This document shows positions 8,999 to 17,780 of a stretch of DNA of 64,000 nt, piece by piece. The notes under the pieces were generated by a model that was not told the DNA's origin, made no database searches, and saw nothing but the letters and a program-made list of their open reading frames with translations. Source of the stretch: a virus; the IMG/VR virus record IMGVR_UViG_3300046171_000068, positions 1 to 64,000 of that record. The stretch is one strand, 5' to 3'. Numbering within the stretch: position 1 is the first letter of the stretch; each line of letters opens with the position of its first letter. The position numbers and the translations under genes were made by a program.

Positions 8999-9802
8999 AT
9001 GGCAATATTAGGACCAGACGGGAGACCAGTAGAAGAAACAGTTGCTGAACAAGAAGAAAGGAAAAATCGTAAAAATACTGGCGCTCAACAAACGCAACAA
9101 CAAAGGCAAGCTCAAAATAGAATAGAATTTGAAAAAACAGAAAGAGCGCAAGCAAAAATTAGAGAACAACAAAGATTAGCCGCAAGAGGACTAGGACAAA
9201 GAGCATTATCAGGTTTACTTTCGGCAGGTCGTTTTGCTTTAACAAGAAGCCCTTATGGTTTGTTGGCATATGGTGGTTACAAAGGTCTAGAAAACCTAGG
9301 AGTTTTTGGTAACAACGAAGTTCAACCACAACCTACAGTAACTGCTACACCTGTTGGAGTGCAAGAACAACAAGAACCTTCAGCAAGATTTAGTCAAGTT
9401 ATATCTCCAACAACATCTGCTACTAGCAAAGAAGTTTTAAACGCTGCCTTATTAAGAGCGGGTTTAAGTTTATTGCAAGGCGGGTCAGCAAAAGAAGCAT
9501 TAACCGCAGCATCTACTGTATCAGAAGCTAGAACTAAATTTAGAACTGGCGCACAAGCATTAGCAGAAGGACAAAAGAACTTAGGAAGTACTGCTACAAT
9601 ATATGTATCACAAAACAAAGATGGCACATACAGTTATAGCGGTAGAACTGATGCTAACGCTACAGATATTTTAGGAAAGATTATAAGTCAATCGCAAAAG
9701 AAAATAACAAACGAAGTTTTAGAATCAGCTAAAAAAGCTAATCCTAATTTAAGTGATGAACAAGTAATATCCGAACTTAAAAAAGTAGGATACACAGAAT
9801 AA
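8999..9802 (+). CDS. Ejection-module protein, 267 aa (unit A)
   Basis: The N-terminal ~60 residues are highly charged and predicted helical (EEERKNRK, QQQRQAQNR). A Gly/Leu-rich hydrophobic segment follows (residues about 70-95). The conserved C-terminal half contains the motif SKEVLNAALLRAGLSLLQGGSA, also present in the longer unit B protein (46733-47815, 360 aa). The N-terminal halves of the two versions are unrelated. Placement just before the giant internal protein suggests a partner in genome ejection. The SD is AGGAG. Confidence 0.6.
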   Translation: MAILGPDGRPVEETVAEQEERKNRKNTGAQQTQQQRQAQNRIEFEKTERAQAKIREQQRLAARGLGQRALSGLLSAGRFALTRSPYGLLAYGGYKGLENLGVFGNNEVQPQPTVTATPVGVQEQQEPSARFSQVISPTTSATSKEVLNAALLRAGLSLLQGGSAKEALTAASTVSEARTKFRTGAQALAEGQKNLGSTATIYVSQNKDGTYSYSGRTDANATDILGKIISQSQKKITNEVLESAKKANPNLSDEQVISELKKVGYTE

Positions 9803-9811
9803 GGAGTTAAA

Positions 9812-12800
9812 GTGGTAGAATTTGTATTACCTGATGAACTAAAAGATGAAGAAAGTTCTTTTGTATTACCTGAAGACTTGCAAACACCATCTTTATCTGA
9901 TGAAGAACCTGTAAGGCCTACTCCAGGTGGAGATGTAGGTGCGGGTAAAATGGCTCAAGCATTAGCAGCAGAAGTTGCTATATCAGAGGGCGGAAGAACA
10001 GCGTCAGCATTTGGAGGCCCATTAACTTATATTTTTGGAGCTTTAGCTTCAGGTGCAGCAGGTTCATACGCAGCACAAAGAATTACAAATCCTGATGACA
10101 TATCAAAAGGAAGATTAGTAGCCGATGCATTTATAAATTTAATACCAGGGATGAAAGCAACCAAAGGAGTAGGTGCTGTTCAAGATGCTTTAGTAAGACA
10201 AGGCGCACTAGGTGCAGGTATAGGTGCAGCAGGTATTACTGGTGAAGTTGTTATAGATGAAGGCAGGATGCCAACAATAGAAGAATTAGCTAGCGCAGGA
10301 ATAACGGGTGGCGCATTAGGTGGTGCATTAGGTTTAACTGGAGCAGGAATATCTAGACTTCTTACAAAGTATGGTGGAAGCCCTGCTGAATTAATGTCTA
10401 AAGTTATTAGAGAAAACTCTGACCCTGACTTAACAAGAATGTATAGTAAACTTAGAAATCTTGGTGAAGAAGATGAAACAATATATCAAGGCATTGCTAA
10501 AGATAAACTAACAAATGTTAGAGAACAATTATCAGATGAAGCTATACGAGCAAGAAGACTACAAGATACTTCTGCTGATGGTCAATATAATGAAGGTGGT
10601 GTCTTAAAAGTAAGAGAATATCAAAACGAAAAAGGCGTAGCTATGGGAAAAGACCAACAAGATTACTACGCAAAAAGAAGACTACAAGAAGCTAAAATAA
10701 CAAATAACTTAAAAGCGTTATCAGAAGAAAGTCAACTTATAGATGATGAGCTTACTAGAGTAGCGGCAAGAAGAGGAATTTCTCCAAAACAATTAAGCAC
10801 CGACTTAGACAATTATTTACATGCTAAATATGCATTAGATTATAATAAATTAAAAGGCGAAGGAAAATCAGGCATGTCTACTGAGGCTGCAAATGAATTT
10901 GTAAAAGATTTTGAATCTAGAGGTCTTACAGGTTATTTAAACAATTCTATAAACATATTAAGAGACCAAGTAAAAAGAACAAACGACCTTGCTTTAGATA
11001 GTGGCCTTTTGTCAAAAGAAAAACTAGCACAATACAAAAGAGAATATGGAGAAAACTATGTTCCTTTAACAAGAAAGTTAGATGAAGATACACAGCTATT
11101 TTCAGCAGACCCTTATGATGTAAAAGTATCAGGAATCTATGACGACATTGGTAGTGATTTAGAAGTTAAATCTATAAGAGAAAACATTACAGAAAATTTA
11201 GCAAACATTGCAAGAAAAGCAGAACTTAATAAAACTAATTTATCTTTTGTTGATTTAGTGGATAACCCTATAAACAGGGATGCTGCAAAAGGAATATTAA
11301 AACAATTTAATGGAAAAAATTATGCTCAAGGAAAAGGTAATAGAGATACAACATTAAGTTTTTTTAGAAATGGCGAACAGTATCATATGGATTTTGCAGA
11401 CCCACAGCTAGCTAGGGTTTTCAAAGGCGCACCACAAAAAGACATGGGGCCAATAACACAAATGATTTATAATTTTGCATCAGGCGCTAACAGATATTTA
11501 GGTAGTATATATACAAGACTTAACCCTGACTTTGTAATACCTAACTTATTTAGAGATAGAACAGAAGCATTAGTTAATAATACTATAAGATTAGGTTCTA
11601 AGCCTGGGCTAGGAACTATAAACCCATTCAAAGCTATAAATGAAGACATGGGGATTATTAGAAAAAAATTAAACAAAACCCCACCTGAAACTGCAAAAGA
11701 AAGAGAATTATATGACCTTTACGATAAATTTGTAGAAGATGGGGGGAATGTTGGAGGGCTTGGCCTAACAACAAGAACTGAAATTATAGATGAAATAAAA
11801 AATTTACCTAACAATTTGGATGCAGGAAGCGGTAAAAAAACTGCTAATGCTGTTGGTAATTGGATAAACAAAGTTAACACAATGTTTGAAGATGGAACTA
11901 GATTTGCAACATACAAGTTAGCTATACAGTCAGGTAAATCTAGACAAGCAGCAGCAATAGCAGCAAGAGATTCATCTTTTGACCCTACACTAGGTGGTAC
12001 AGAAAAAGGATTAGTTAGAGCAACATTTCTTTTTGCAAACCCTGCGCTACAAGCTAGTAAAGTATTTTTAAAAAACTTAGCAAGTAAACCAAAACTTGCT
12101 GTAGGATTTTTTGGAACTTTGATGGGCTTAAAATATGCAATTAATAAATGGAATACTAGCGTAGACCCTGATTGGGAAGAAAAACTTAAAACAACATCAG
12201 GTAGTGAATTTATAAAAAATAAAACTTTAGTATTTTTAACAGGTGTTAAAGATGACGGAAGCCCACAATATGTATCTATACCCATAGGTTATTCTATGGT
12301 TCCATTCGCTGTTGCAGCAGATTACGCACAAAAGACAATAAATCAAGAAATGACTGTAGATAAAGCAGGAGAAGCAGCAGCAGATATTATAAGAGAGATG
12401 GGAGATACTTATAACCCAACAGGCGGAAGTATAATACCAACTATTGCTAGACCATACTTTGAATTAAAAAGTAACAAAGACGGATTAGGAAGAACTATTA
12501 GGCCTGAATGGATGGAAACAAGACCTATGGCTGCTAAAGAAAGAATGTACTCACATACTATGGATACATATGGTGGCGAGCTTGCATACTCTATGGCAGA
12601 AACTGCTGAAGCATTAGGCATAGAAACATCTCCTGAAAATTTAAAACATTTATTTCAAATGTTTACTGGCGGTATAGGTGGCACTATGGGCAGGTTAGTC
12701 AATGTAACTTCTGATGCATACAACAAAGGATGGGAAGGTATAAAAGAAAAAGATATTCCTATAGCTCGTAGATTCTTTGGTAGCGGTTATAAAAAGAAGT

Positions 12801-13243
12801 TTGAAGATAGAGCGGGTTATCAGTCTGAAATAGAAGAGTTTACAAGAATAGACAATACCGAAAGAGCAAAAGACGGAAGAATAGCTTCTGATATCTTTAG
12901 ACAAATAAGAGATGCAAATGAAGCTAACAAACCTGAGCAAGCTTTGGATGTACTTCAAGAATCAATAGAACTTGGCCAATTAACACCAAGCGTACAAAGA
13001 AGATTAAAAACTAAGTTTGATAACTATAAAAAAGGTTTAACTCAAACAGACGCAAGGGTAAAACAACTTACTGTAAAAGTAAGAGCAAAATATTTATTAG
13101 ACCAAATGAAAACAAAATCATTACCTGAGTTACAAGAATATGTAGCTGACCAAATGAGAAAGGGTGTATTAACTAAAAATGTTCTTACAGAATTATCAGG
13201 CCTAGAAGAGTTTAAAAACTTAACGCTAAGGAAAGTAGAATGA
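9812..13243 (+). CDS. Giant internal virion protein with LPD38-like region, 1143 aa (unit A)
   Basis: It starts at GTG with SD AAGGAG just upstream. An Asp/Glu-rich head (residues 1-40) is followed by a Gly/Ala membrane-like stretch (about 65-165), long helical regions, then a segment with NPDFVIPNLFRDR (about 571), ARDSSFDPTLGG (about 718) and LFANPALQAS (about 740). That segment follows the pattern of large polyvalent protein domain 38 in phage injected proteins. It is the size and position of T7 gp16-like ejection proteins. No lytic transglycosylase motif is obvious. The unit B homologue is about half identical by eye, although its flanks are nearly identical, so this gene evolves fast or was exchanged. 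Confidence 0.7.
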   Translation: MVEFVLPDELKDEESSFVLPEDLQTPSLSDEEPVRPTPGGDVGAGKMAQALAAEVAISEGGRTASAFGGPLTYIFGALASGAAGSYAAQRITNPDDISKGRLVADAFINLIPGMKATKGVGAVQDALVRQGALGAGIGAAGITGEVVIDEGRMPTIEELASAGITGGALGGALGLTGAGISRLLTKYGGSPAELMSKVIRENSDPDLTRMYSKLRNLGEEDETIYQGIAKDKLTNVREQLSDEAIRARRLQDTSADGQYNEGGVLKVREYQNEKGVAMGKDQQDYYAKRRLQEAKITNNLKALSEESQLIDDELTRVAARRGISPKQLSTDLDNYLHAKYALDYNKLKGEGKSGMSTEAANEFVKDFESRGLTGYLNNSINILRDQVKRTNDLALDSGLLSKEKLAQYKREYGENYVPLTRKLDEDTQLFSADPYDVKVSGIYDDIGSDLEVKSIRENITENLANIARKAELNKTNLSFVDLVDNPINRDAAKGILKQFNGKNYAQGKGNRDTTLSFFRNGEQYHMDFADPQLARVFKGAPQKDMGPITQMIYNFASGANRYLGSIYTRLNPDFVIPNLFRDRTEALVNNTIRLGSKPGLGTINPFKAINEDMGIIRKKLNKTPPETAKERELYDLYDKFVEDGGNVGGLGLTTRTEIIDEIKNLPNNLDAGSGKKTANAVGNWINKVNTMFEDGTRFATYKLAIQSGKSRQAAAIAARDSSFDPTLGGTEKGLVRATFLFANPALQASKVFLKNLASKPKLAVGFFGTLMGLKYAINKWNTSVDPDWEEKLKTTSGSEFIKNKTLVFLTGVKDDGSPQYVSIPIGYSMVPFAVAADYAQKTINQEMTVDKAGEAAADIIREMGDTYNPTGGSIIPTIARPYFELKSNKDGLGRTIRPEWMETRPMAAKERMYSHTMDTYGGELAYSMAETAEALGIETSPENLKHLFQMFTGGIGGTMGRLVNVTSDAYNKGWEGIKEKDIPIARRFFGSGYKKKFEDRAGYQSEIEEFTRIDNTERAKDGRIASDIFRQIRDANEANKPEQALDVLQESIELGQLTPSVQRRLKTKFDNYKKGLTQTDARVKQLTVKVRAKYLLDQMKTKSLPELQEYVADQMRKGVLTKNVLTELSGLEEFKNLTLRKVE

Positions 13244-13674
13244 TACCTTTTGAAGTAATAACCATGCTTGGCTCTAGTTTGTTTACTGGGTTACTTTCTA
13301 TATGGTCACAGAAATCTAAAGACGCAGCAGATCAACAAAAGTATCTTATGCAAAGAGCAGAGATAAATCGTGCATCAGTAGAAGATGCAAGAAAAGATAA
13401 CAGTCAATATCAATCTACAACAAGAAGATGGATGGCATTATTAGCTGTGTTCTTTATTATCTGTTTACCTAAATTAGCAGTATTCTTAGACCCATCAGTA
13501 CAAGTACATCTTATGTATCTTGAACAAGTTAAAGAGGGTTGGTGGATATTCGGCAGTATAGAAGAAGTTACAACATTTCAAGGAATATCAGGTGTAGTTA
13601 TTACTACAGCAGACACACATTTTTTAGCAGCGATATCAGGATTCTATTTCGGTTCTGCTGCAACAAGGAGATAA
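13240..13674 (+). CDS. Holin-like membrane protein, 144 aa (unit A)
   Basis: Three hydrophobic segments are visible: residues 5-21, 65-84 (MALLAVFFIICLPKLAVFL) and 127-140. Between the first two lies a basic/polar helix (QKYLMQRAEINRASVEDARKDN). Length and topology suit a holin or other small inner-membrane protein. The ATG overlaps the stop of the giant ejection protein (ATGA). The unit B protein is identical in sequence, a sharp change from the diverged gene just upstream. A lysis role is inferred. Confidence 0.6.
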   Translation: MIPFEVITMLGSSLFTGLLSIWSQKSKDAADQQKYLMQRAEINRASVEDARKDNSQYQSTTRRWMALLAVFFIICLPKLAVFLDPSVQVHLMYLEQVKEGWWIFGSIEEVTTFQGISGVVITTADTHFLAAISGFYFGSAATRR

Positions 13675-13675
13675 C

Positions 13676-13924
13676 ATGGTAGCTAAAAGATATCAAAGCA
13701 AAACTGGTGGATTAAACGAAGCAGGAAGAAAACATTTTAAACGTACTACAGGTGCTAATTTAAAAAGACCTGTAACAGGTAAGGTAAAGCCAGGATCAAA
13801 AGCTGCAGGAAGACGTGCAAGTTTTTGTGCAAGAATGTCTGGTGTTAAAGGTCCTATGAAAGATTCTAAAGGTAGACCAACTCGTAAAGCACTAGCACTT
13901 CGTAAATGGAAATGCCGTGGATAG
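13676..13924 (+). CDS. Small Lys/Arg-rich protein, DUF6321-like, 82 aa (unit A)
   Basis: A very basic 82-residue protein with the pattern GGLNEAGRKHF ... GSKAAGRRASFCARMSGV ... KGRPTRKALALRKWKC, which I recognise as the DUF6321 type found beside phage late genes. Two cysteines are conserved in both units. It may bind nucleic acid, but no function is established. SD AAGGAG is well placed. The 3' end overlaps the next gene's GTG start by eight bases. Confidence 0.7.
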   Translation: MVAKRYQSKTGGLNEAGRKHFKRTTGANLKRPVTGKVKPGSKAAGRRASFCARMSGVKGPMKDSKGRPTRKALALRKWKCRG

Positions 13925-14528
13925 AATATATATAGCACTTGTTATTATAATTGTATTAATCTTAGGGTACGCAATAGAAGATGCTGTGTCAGACACTACA
14001 TCATCAGGTGCTACAACAAATAATCAGACAAATGCTTCAGGCAGTAACACATCTATATCAGGTGGTTACTCGCAAGAGACAACCAATAACTATACTGGTG
14101 GACAAACTAATACCACAAGTAATTCTACAACTAATAACTCTAATCAAGAGACTGCTGTTAATTCTGCAACAGCACCTGCTATGTCAGTATATGGTCAAGA
14201 CAGTTGTGTAATACCCCTTTCTATTGGCATGACTGTTATTGGCTTTAGCACATCTATGGGTACTTATTATCACGATATGGAATGTGAACGCAGAAAGAAA
14301 GCTAAACTACTTAATGGTTTAGGTATGAAAGTCGCAGCGATATCATTGATGTGCCAAGACAAGTCTGTTTGGAAATCCATGATGGATGCAGGTACACCAT
14401 GTCCTATAGATGGATTGATTGGTGAACAAGCTAAACAACGATGGGAAGAACTAGGTAATGAAAAAGTTTTTGATACTGTTAATGCTACCTCTAGTGGCAA
14501 ATTCAGACACCACAGAAAATCTCCTTAA
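13917..14528 (+). CDS. Membrane-anchored Ser/Thr/Asn-rich protein, 203 aa (unit A)
   Basis: GTG start (ATG at the same place in unit B). Residues 4-20 form an uncleaved N-terminal membrane helix. Residues 27-85 are a low-complexity Thr/Asn/Ser/Gly linker. Residues 88-203 are a conserved domain with a second hydrophobic segment (CVIPLSIGMTVIGFS), a basic patch CERRKKAKLLNGLG and four cysteines. The topology suggests an outward-facing domain tethered to the inner membrane, in a probable lysis/export cassette. It overlaps the following signal-peptide gene by 71 bases. Confidence 0.65.
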   Translation: MDRIYIALVIIIVLILGYAIEDAVSDTTSSGATTNNQTNASGSNTSISGGYSQETTNNYTGGQTNTTSNSTTNNSNQETAVNSATAPAMSVYGQDSCVIPLSIGMTVIGFSTSMGTYYHDMECERRKKAKLLNGLGMKVAAISLMCQDKSVWKSMMDAGTPCPIDGLIGEQAKQRWEELGNEKVFDTVNATSSGKFRHHRKSP

Positions 14529-15669
14529 CCAACAAATTTATGATGGCAATAACTTTGCCAATGGTTGGTCTGGAACAAATGACCACAATCATGGTAATAA
14601 TATTGCAGCAGGTGTTGATGGAGAATACATAGAAAATAGTATCTCATTACAAAATGATGCAGGATTATCTAAAGGTATTATTAATAATGGGTTTACATCT
14701 ACGGCAGGTGCAGATATTTGGTTCTGGAATCAGATAGAACAAAACGTAGAGATAACACAAACTTTAGTAGATGATAATGGCAATGTAACTACACAGACTA
14801 AAACTATAAACAACGATGGCTGTTATTATTGCACACATACTGATTCAATTATTATTGGTAACAATAGCCAAGAAGATTACGACATAACAGTTAGATATAC
14901 TTTTAATGAGAACAGTAATTCTATATCTCATTATGGTGCTGACTTAAAAAGTCCTACATTGTTTATCGAGTATGATCCTGTAGTAGTAGATGTTGCAACA
15001 CAATCAGCTATTACAGAAATATCGAATGATATACAAGAGATATATATAGAAGAATTTGTTTACGAAGAACCTATTATTGAAGAAGTAGTTTTTGAAGAAC
15101 CAGTTGTAGAGATAATAGAAGAACCTATTTTTATAGAAGAAGAATTTGTAGAGGAGACTATTGTATTAGCTCCTGCTATGATAGAACCTGAGATAGTAGA
15201 AGAAGTTATAGAAGAACCTGCTATCGAAGAAGTATTTGAAGAAATAGTTGAAGCACCTTTGGAGGAAGTAAATGAAACAGAAGTTGTCGAAGAAACAGAA
15301 AGAGATACGGAAGTGGGTGAAGATACAGGAGGAGCTGTCGAAACAGAATCAGCAGGAGTATCTGAAAGCACACAAGACAACAGTAGGAGTTTTGAAACCG
15401 AACTAACAATAGAAGAAATATCTATTAAAGTAGCAGACAAAATTAAAACAATAGATGGTCAGCTAAAAGCTACACAAATGATAGTAGCTAAAGTCATGGC
15501 TAAAGATAATAAAATATCTTCTTACTCAAAAGTAAACACAGATATATTTATACAACCTGAATTACAAAGTATTGATATAGGTACATACACTAACAGTAAC
15601 TATGTTGATATTAGAAACATTTACCCAAATCAAACTTACGAGGACAGACTATGGACATCAAGACAATAG
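14458..15669 (+). CDS. Exported acidic-repeat protein, 403 aa (unit A)
   Basis: It begins with a clear signal peptide (KKFLILLMLPLVANS, cleavage likely before D17) that is encoded entirely inside the preceding gene in another frame. A beta-rich domain (residues 20-175) with a CYYCTHTDS cysteine pair follows. Then come about 110 residues of Glu/Val/Pro repeats (EEPIIEEVVFEEPVVEI) and a conserved C-terminal domain ending TYEDRLWTSRQ. The repeat block is shorter in unit B (373 aa total). It is probably periplasmic, perhaps acting in envelope disruption or as an exported factor. The function is unknown. Confidence 0.7.
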   Translation: MKKFLILLMLPLVANSDTTENLLNQQIYDGNNFANGWSGTNDHNHGNNIAAGVDGEYIENSISLQNDAGLSKGIINNGFTSTAGADIWFWNQIEQNVEITQTLVDDNGNVTTQTKTINNDGCYYCTHTDSIIIGNNSQEDYDITVRYTFNENSNSISHYGADLKSPTLFIEYDPVVVDVATQSAITEISNDIQEIYIEEFVYEEPIIEEVVFEEPVVEIIEEPIFIEEEFVEETIVLAPAMIEPEIVEEVIEEPAIEEVFEEIVEAPLEEVNETEVVEETERDTEVGEDTGGAVETESAGVSESTQDNSRSFETELTIEEISIKVADKIKTIDGQLKATQMIVAKVMAKDNKISSYSKVNTDIFIQPELQSIDIGTYTNSNYVDIRNIYPNQTYEDRLWTSRQ

Positions 15670-15857
15670 CAGGAATACTAGGACTAGTTATTACATTAGG
15701 TGGTTTGTTTGTTCAAGTTGGGCAGATTTTAAACAGATTAGAGGTGGTTGAGTCCAGAACAGTTCCAGACATAACGCCACTAGAAAAAGAATTATCAATA
15801 CTTAGAACAGAATTAGAGGGTTTAAAAGCTAGAAATAGTAATCCTTTAATGCGATGA
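15651..15857 (+). CDS. Small membrane protein with coiled coil, 68 aa (unit A)
   Basis: One transmembrane segment (residues 5-26, AGILGLVITLGGLFVQVGQIL) is followed by a short coiled coil (EKELSILRTELEGLK), a layout like i-spanins or small holin partners. The gene overlaps the end of the exported protein by 19 bases. Its own stop overlaps the next ATG (GATGATAA). Unit B has a closely related copy. A lysis function is a reasonable inference only. Confidence 0.6.
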   Translation: MDIKTIAGILGLVITLGGLFVQVGQILNRLEVVESRTVPDITPLEKELSILRTELEGLKARNSNPLMR

Positions 15858-15982
15858 TAAAGATAATTAAGTTCTTATTAAGTAAGGTAAGAACGAAATA
15901 TCTAAGACCTGAACTATCAGTCTTAGAGTTTATACTTATATTGGTTATGTCATATTACATCACTAGATGGATATATGCTTAA
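15854..15982 (+). CDS. Short single-TM protein, 42 aa (unit A)
   Basis: The ATG overlaps the stop of the preceding gene. The peptide has a basic N-terminus (KIIKFLLSKVRTKYLRP) and one membrane helix (LEFILILVMSYYITRW). Unit B keeps the same length and near-identical residues, with most base changes synonymous, so it is a real gene. It is probably the last member of the membrane cassette that starts at 13240. Confidence 0.65.
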   Translation: MIKIIKFLLSKVRTKYLRPELSVLEFILILVMSYYITRWIYA

Positions 15983-15999
15983 ACTAATAGGAGATAACT

Positions 16000-16209
16000 A
16001 TGAGTGCAAATATTCCCTACACAAAAAGGGAAATGCAAATCATCAAAGCAATCCATGCGATTGATCCCAAAGCAGAAATCAGCATTAAGTCAAGAATCAA
16101 TAATAGACTTGACTATAAATATGGTGGTATAGTGTTCTTAAATTGTACACCGATAACTTGGGATGAAGTTATGGATAAGATTGATGAAGAAGAAAGAAGA
16201 CCTTATTAA
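16000..16209 (+). CDS. Conserved small protein, 69 aa (unit A)
   Basis: No family is recognised. Helical N-terminus (KREMQIIKAIHAIDPKAEISIKS), then a beta hairpin and an acidic end (DEVMDKIDEEERRPY). A strong SD, AGGAGA, precedes the ATG. Unit B is almost identical, with mostly silent changes. It overlaps the DUF3310 gene, suggesting coupled translation. Confidence 0.65.
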   Translation: MSANIPYTKREMQIIKAIHAIDPKAEISIKSRINNRLDYKYGGIVFLNCTPITWDEVMDKIDEEERRPY

Positions 16210-16396
16210 TCGACCAAGTCATTATACTAAAGGTATAGAGACAATCGAATACATAAGATCATGGGATATGGATTATGTTCGTGGGAACATCGTGAAATAC
16301 GTTACCCGATTCCCTTACAAAGGCACACCTATACAAGACTTAGAGAAAGCTAAGTGGTATCTCGAATATCTAATTAAACAGGAAAAAAACAAATGA
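16184..16396 (+). CDS. DUF3310 family protein, ~70 aa (unit A)
   Basis: The core INRPSHYTKGIETIEYI ... GNIVKYVTRFPYKG ... DLEKAKWYLEYLI is the DUF3310 (SaV-like) pattern widespread in phages, of unknown biochemical role. An upstream in-frame ATG at 16163 would add seven residues. The start at 16184 is chosen because the domain begins there, but the evidence is weak. It overlaps the preceding gene by 26 bases and the following ATG by four. Confidence 0.75.
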   Translation: MKKKEDLINRPSHYTKGIETIEYIRSWDMDYVRGNIVKYVTRFPYKGTPIQDLEKAKWYLEYLIKQEKNK

Positions 16397-17472
16397 CAAA
16401 CCAAATACATAACAATGGTGGTAACTACAGTAGAGTAGGTATCATACAAAGAAATGAAGATGGTAATGCTTTATGTTGCCCTCATTGTAAATCAACCCAC
16501 TTGATTAAAGCAGGTACAGATGGCTCAGAAAAACAAAGAAAGAGATGGAAGTGCAGGACTTGTAATAAGAAAACATCAAACCCTGAAGTTATAAAGAATT
16601 ATGAATTAGAAGAAGCTCAGAATCTTGATTGGTCTACAGAAGAATTAATCAATGCAAGAACAGAAGTATTCAAAAGAAAAGAAGCAAGAGAAAAGTCTGA
16701 AAAGTTTATCAACATAAAGATAAATGATAAGAAACCTATAGGATTATATATTCAAGGCGATCCTCATGTTGATGATGATGGATGTGATTGGGTATCACTT
16801 AGAAAGCACATAGATATAGTCAATGATACAGAGGGTATGTATGCCTGTTCTGTTGGTGACTTATCTAATAACTGGGCTAGACGTGGTAAGTTAGCAGGAT
16901 TATGGGCAGACCAAACAACTAATGGCGAACAACAATGGCAGTTAGTAGAATGGTTAGTCAATGCAACACCTTATATCTTTATCGTTGCAGGAAACCATGA
17001 TATGTGGGCTATGGAGGGTGATCCGATTACTTGGATGTGTAAACCTCTAAAAACTGTATACTCTAACCATAACGCAAGACTTAAAATCAAACTACCTAAA
17101 CACGAAATAAAGGTAAACTGTTCTCATAATTTCAGAGGACATTCCATGTACAATACAGCTCATGGTATTGTTAAACACGCATTGTTCAATGCAAGAGACC
17201 ACTTACTCATAGCAGGTCATACTCATGTATCAGGATATAGCCCTATCAAGGATGCTAACTCAGATAAGATTATGCACTGTGTACAAGTAGGTTCATATAA
17301 GAAGTACGACAACTTTGCTAAACAACTTAATCTTCCATGTAAGATGATGTCAGCTTGTGCTGTTGCTGTATTTAATACTGAACTCACAGAAGATCATCCA
17401 GACTTTATTAAAGTATTTTGGGAAGTACAAGAGGGTGCTGATTATCTTAATTATCTAAGAAACAAAAAATGA
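16393..17472 (+). CDS. Metallophosphoesterase with N-terminal zinc ribbon, 359 aa (unit A)
   Basis: Residues 28-60 hold a four-cysteine zinc ribbon (CPHC ... CRTC) of the kind seen at transposase or DNA-binding N-termini. Residues 115-350 carry the calcineurin-like metallophosphatase motifs in order: GDPHVD, GDLSNN, AGNHDMW and AGHTHVSG. It is likely a metal-dependent phosphoesterase or nuclease acting on nucleic acid. In unit B the same slot, between near-identical neighbours, contains a different metallophosphoesterase (54365-55393) with another N-terminal domain. Substrate unknown. Confidence 0.8.
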   Translation: MTNQIHNNGGNYSRVGIIQRNEDGNALCCPHCKSTHLIKAGTDGSEKQRKRWKCRTCNKKTSNPEVIKNYELEEAQNLDWSTEELINARTEVFKRKEAREKSEKFINIKINDKKPIGLYIQGDPHVDDDGCDWVSLRKHIDIVNDTEGMYACSVGDLSNNWARRGKLAGLWADQTTNGEQQWQLVEWLVNATPYIFIVAGNHDMWAMEGDPITWMCKPLKTVYSNHNARLKIKLPKHEIKVNCSHNFRGHSMYNTAHGIVKHALFNARDHLLIAGHTHVSGYSPIKDANSDKIMHCVQVGSYKKYDNFAKQLNLPCKMMSACAVAVFNTELTEDHPDFIKVFWEVQEGADYLNYLRNKK

Positions 17473-17780
17473 AACCAAAATTAGTAGTGATAAATTGGGA
17501 AGATGCAATCACCCCAACATCAGGGTGGACGAACATAAAAGAATTAGAAAGCACATTAGCTGACTGTATATCAATCGGATTAGTCGTTGAAGAAAACGAC
17601 AAAACTATAACACTTGTTAGTCACATCTCAGGATCTGATACGCAAGTAGATATAGATGGGAGTCTCGTATTGGATAAGTCTTGGATTAAATATAGAAAAG
17701 ACTTACCTCTACCTAAAGAGACAATTAATAAATTAAAGATATGGTTATTGGAGAACGCAGATGCCCAGAAAGATAAGTAA
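17469..17780 (+). CDS. Conserved small protein, 103 aa (unit A)
   Basis: A compact alpha/beta protein (LVVINWEDAITPTSGW ... IGLVVEENDKTITLVSHI) that follows the metallophosphoesterase by a four-base overlap and overlaps small terminase by 20 bases. The unit B copy is almost identical. Its consistent place before the small terminase in both units suggests a role linked to packaging or late control. The family is not recognised. Confidence 0.65.
   Translation: MKPKLVVINWEDAITPTSGWTNIKELESTLADCISIGLVVEENDKTITLVSHISGSDTQVDIDGSLVLDKSWIKYRKDLPLPKETINKLKIWLLENADAQKDK

Noticed and set aside
14458-14528. Nested Rz/Rz1-type spanin pair
   Set aside because: The overlapping second gene has an ordinary signal peptide without a lipobox cysteine, and it is much too long for an o-spanin.
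15060-15440. Minus-strand Ser/Thr-rich frame opposite the Glu-repeat tract
   Set aside because: A consequence of GAA/GTA codon repeats on the plus strand; it lies inside a well-supported rightward gene.
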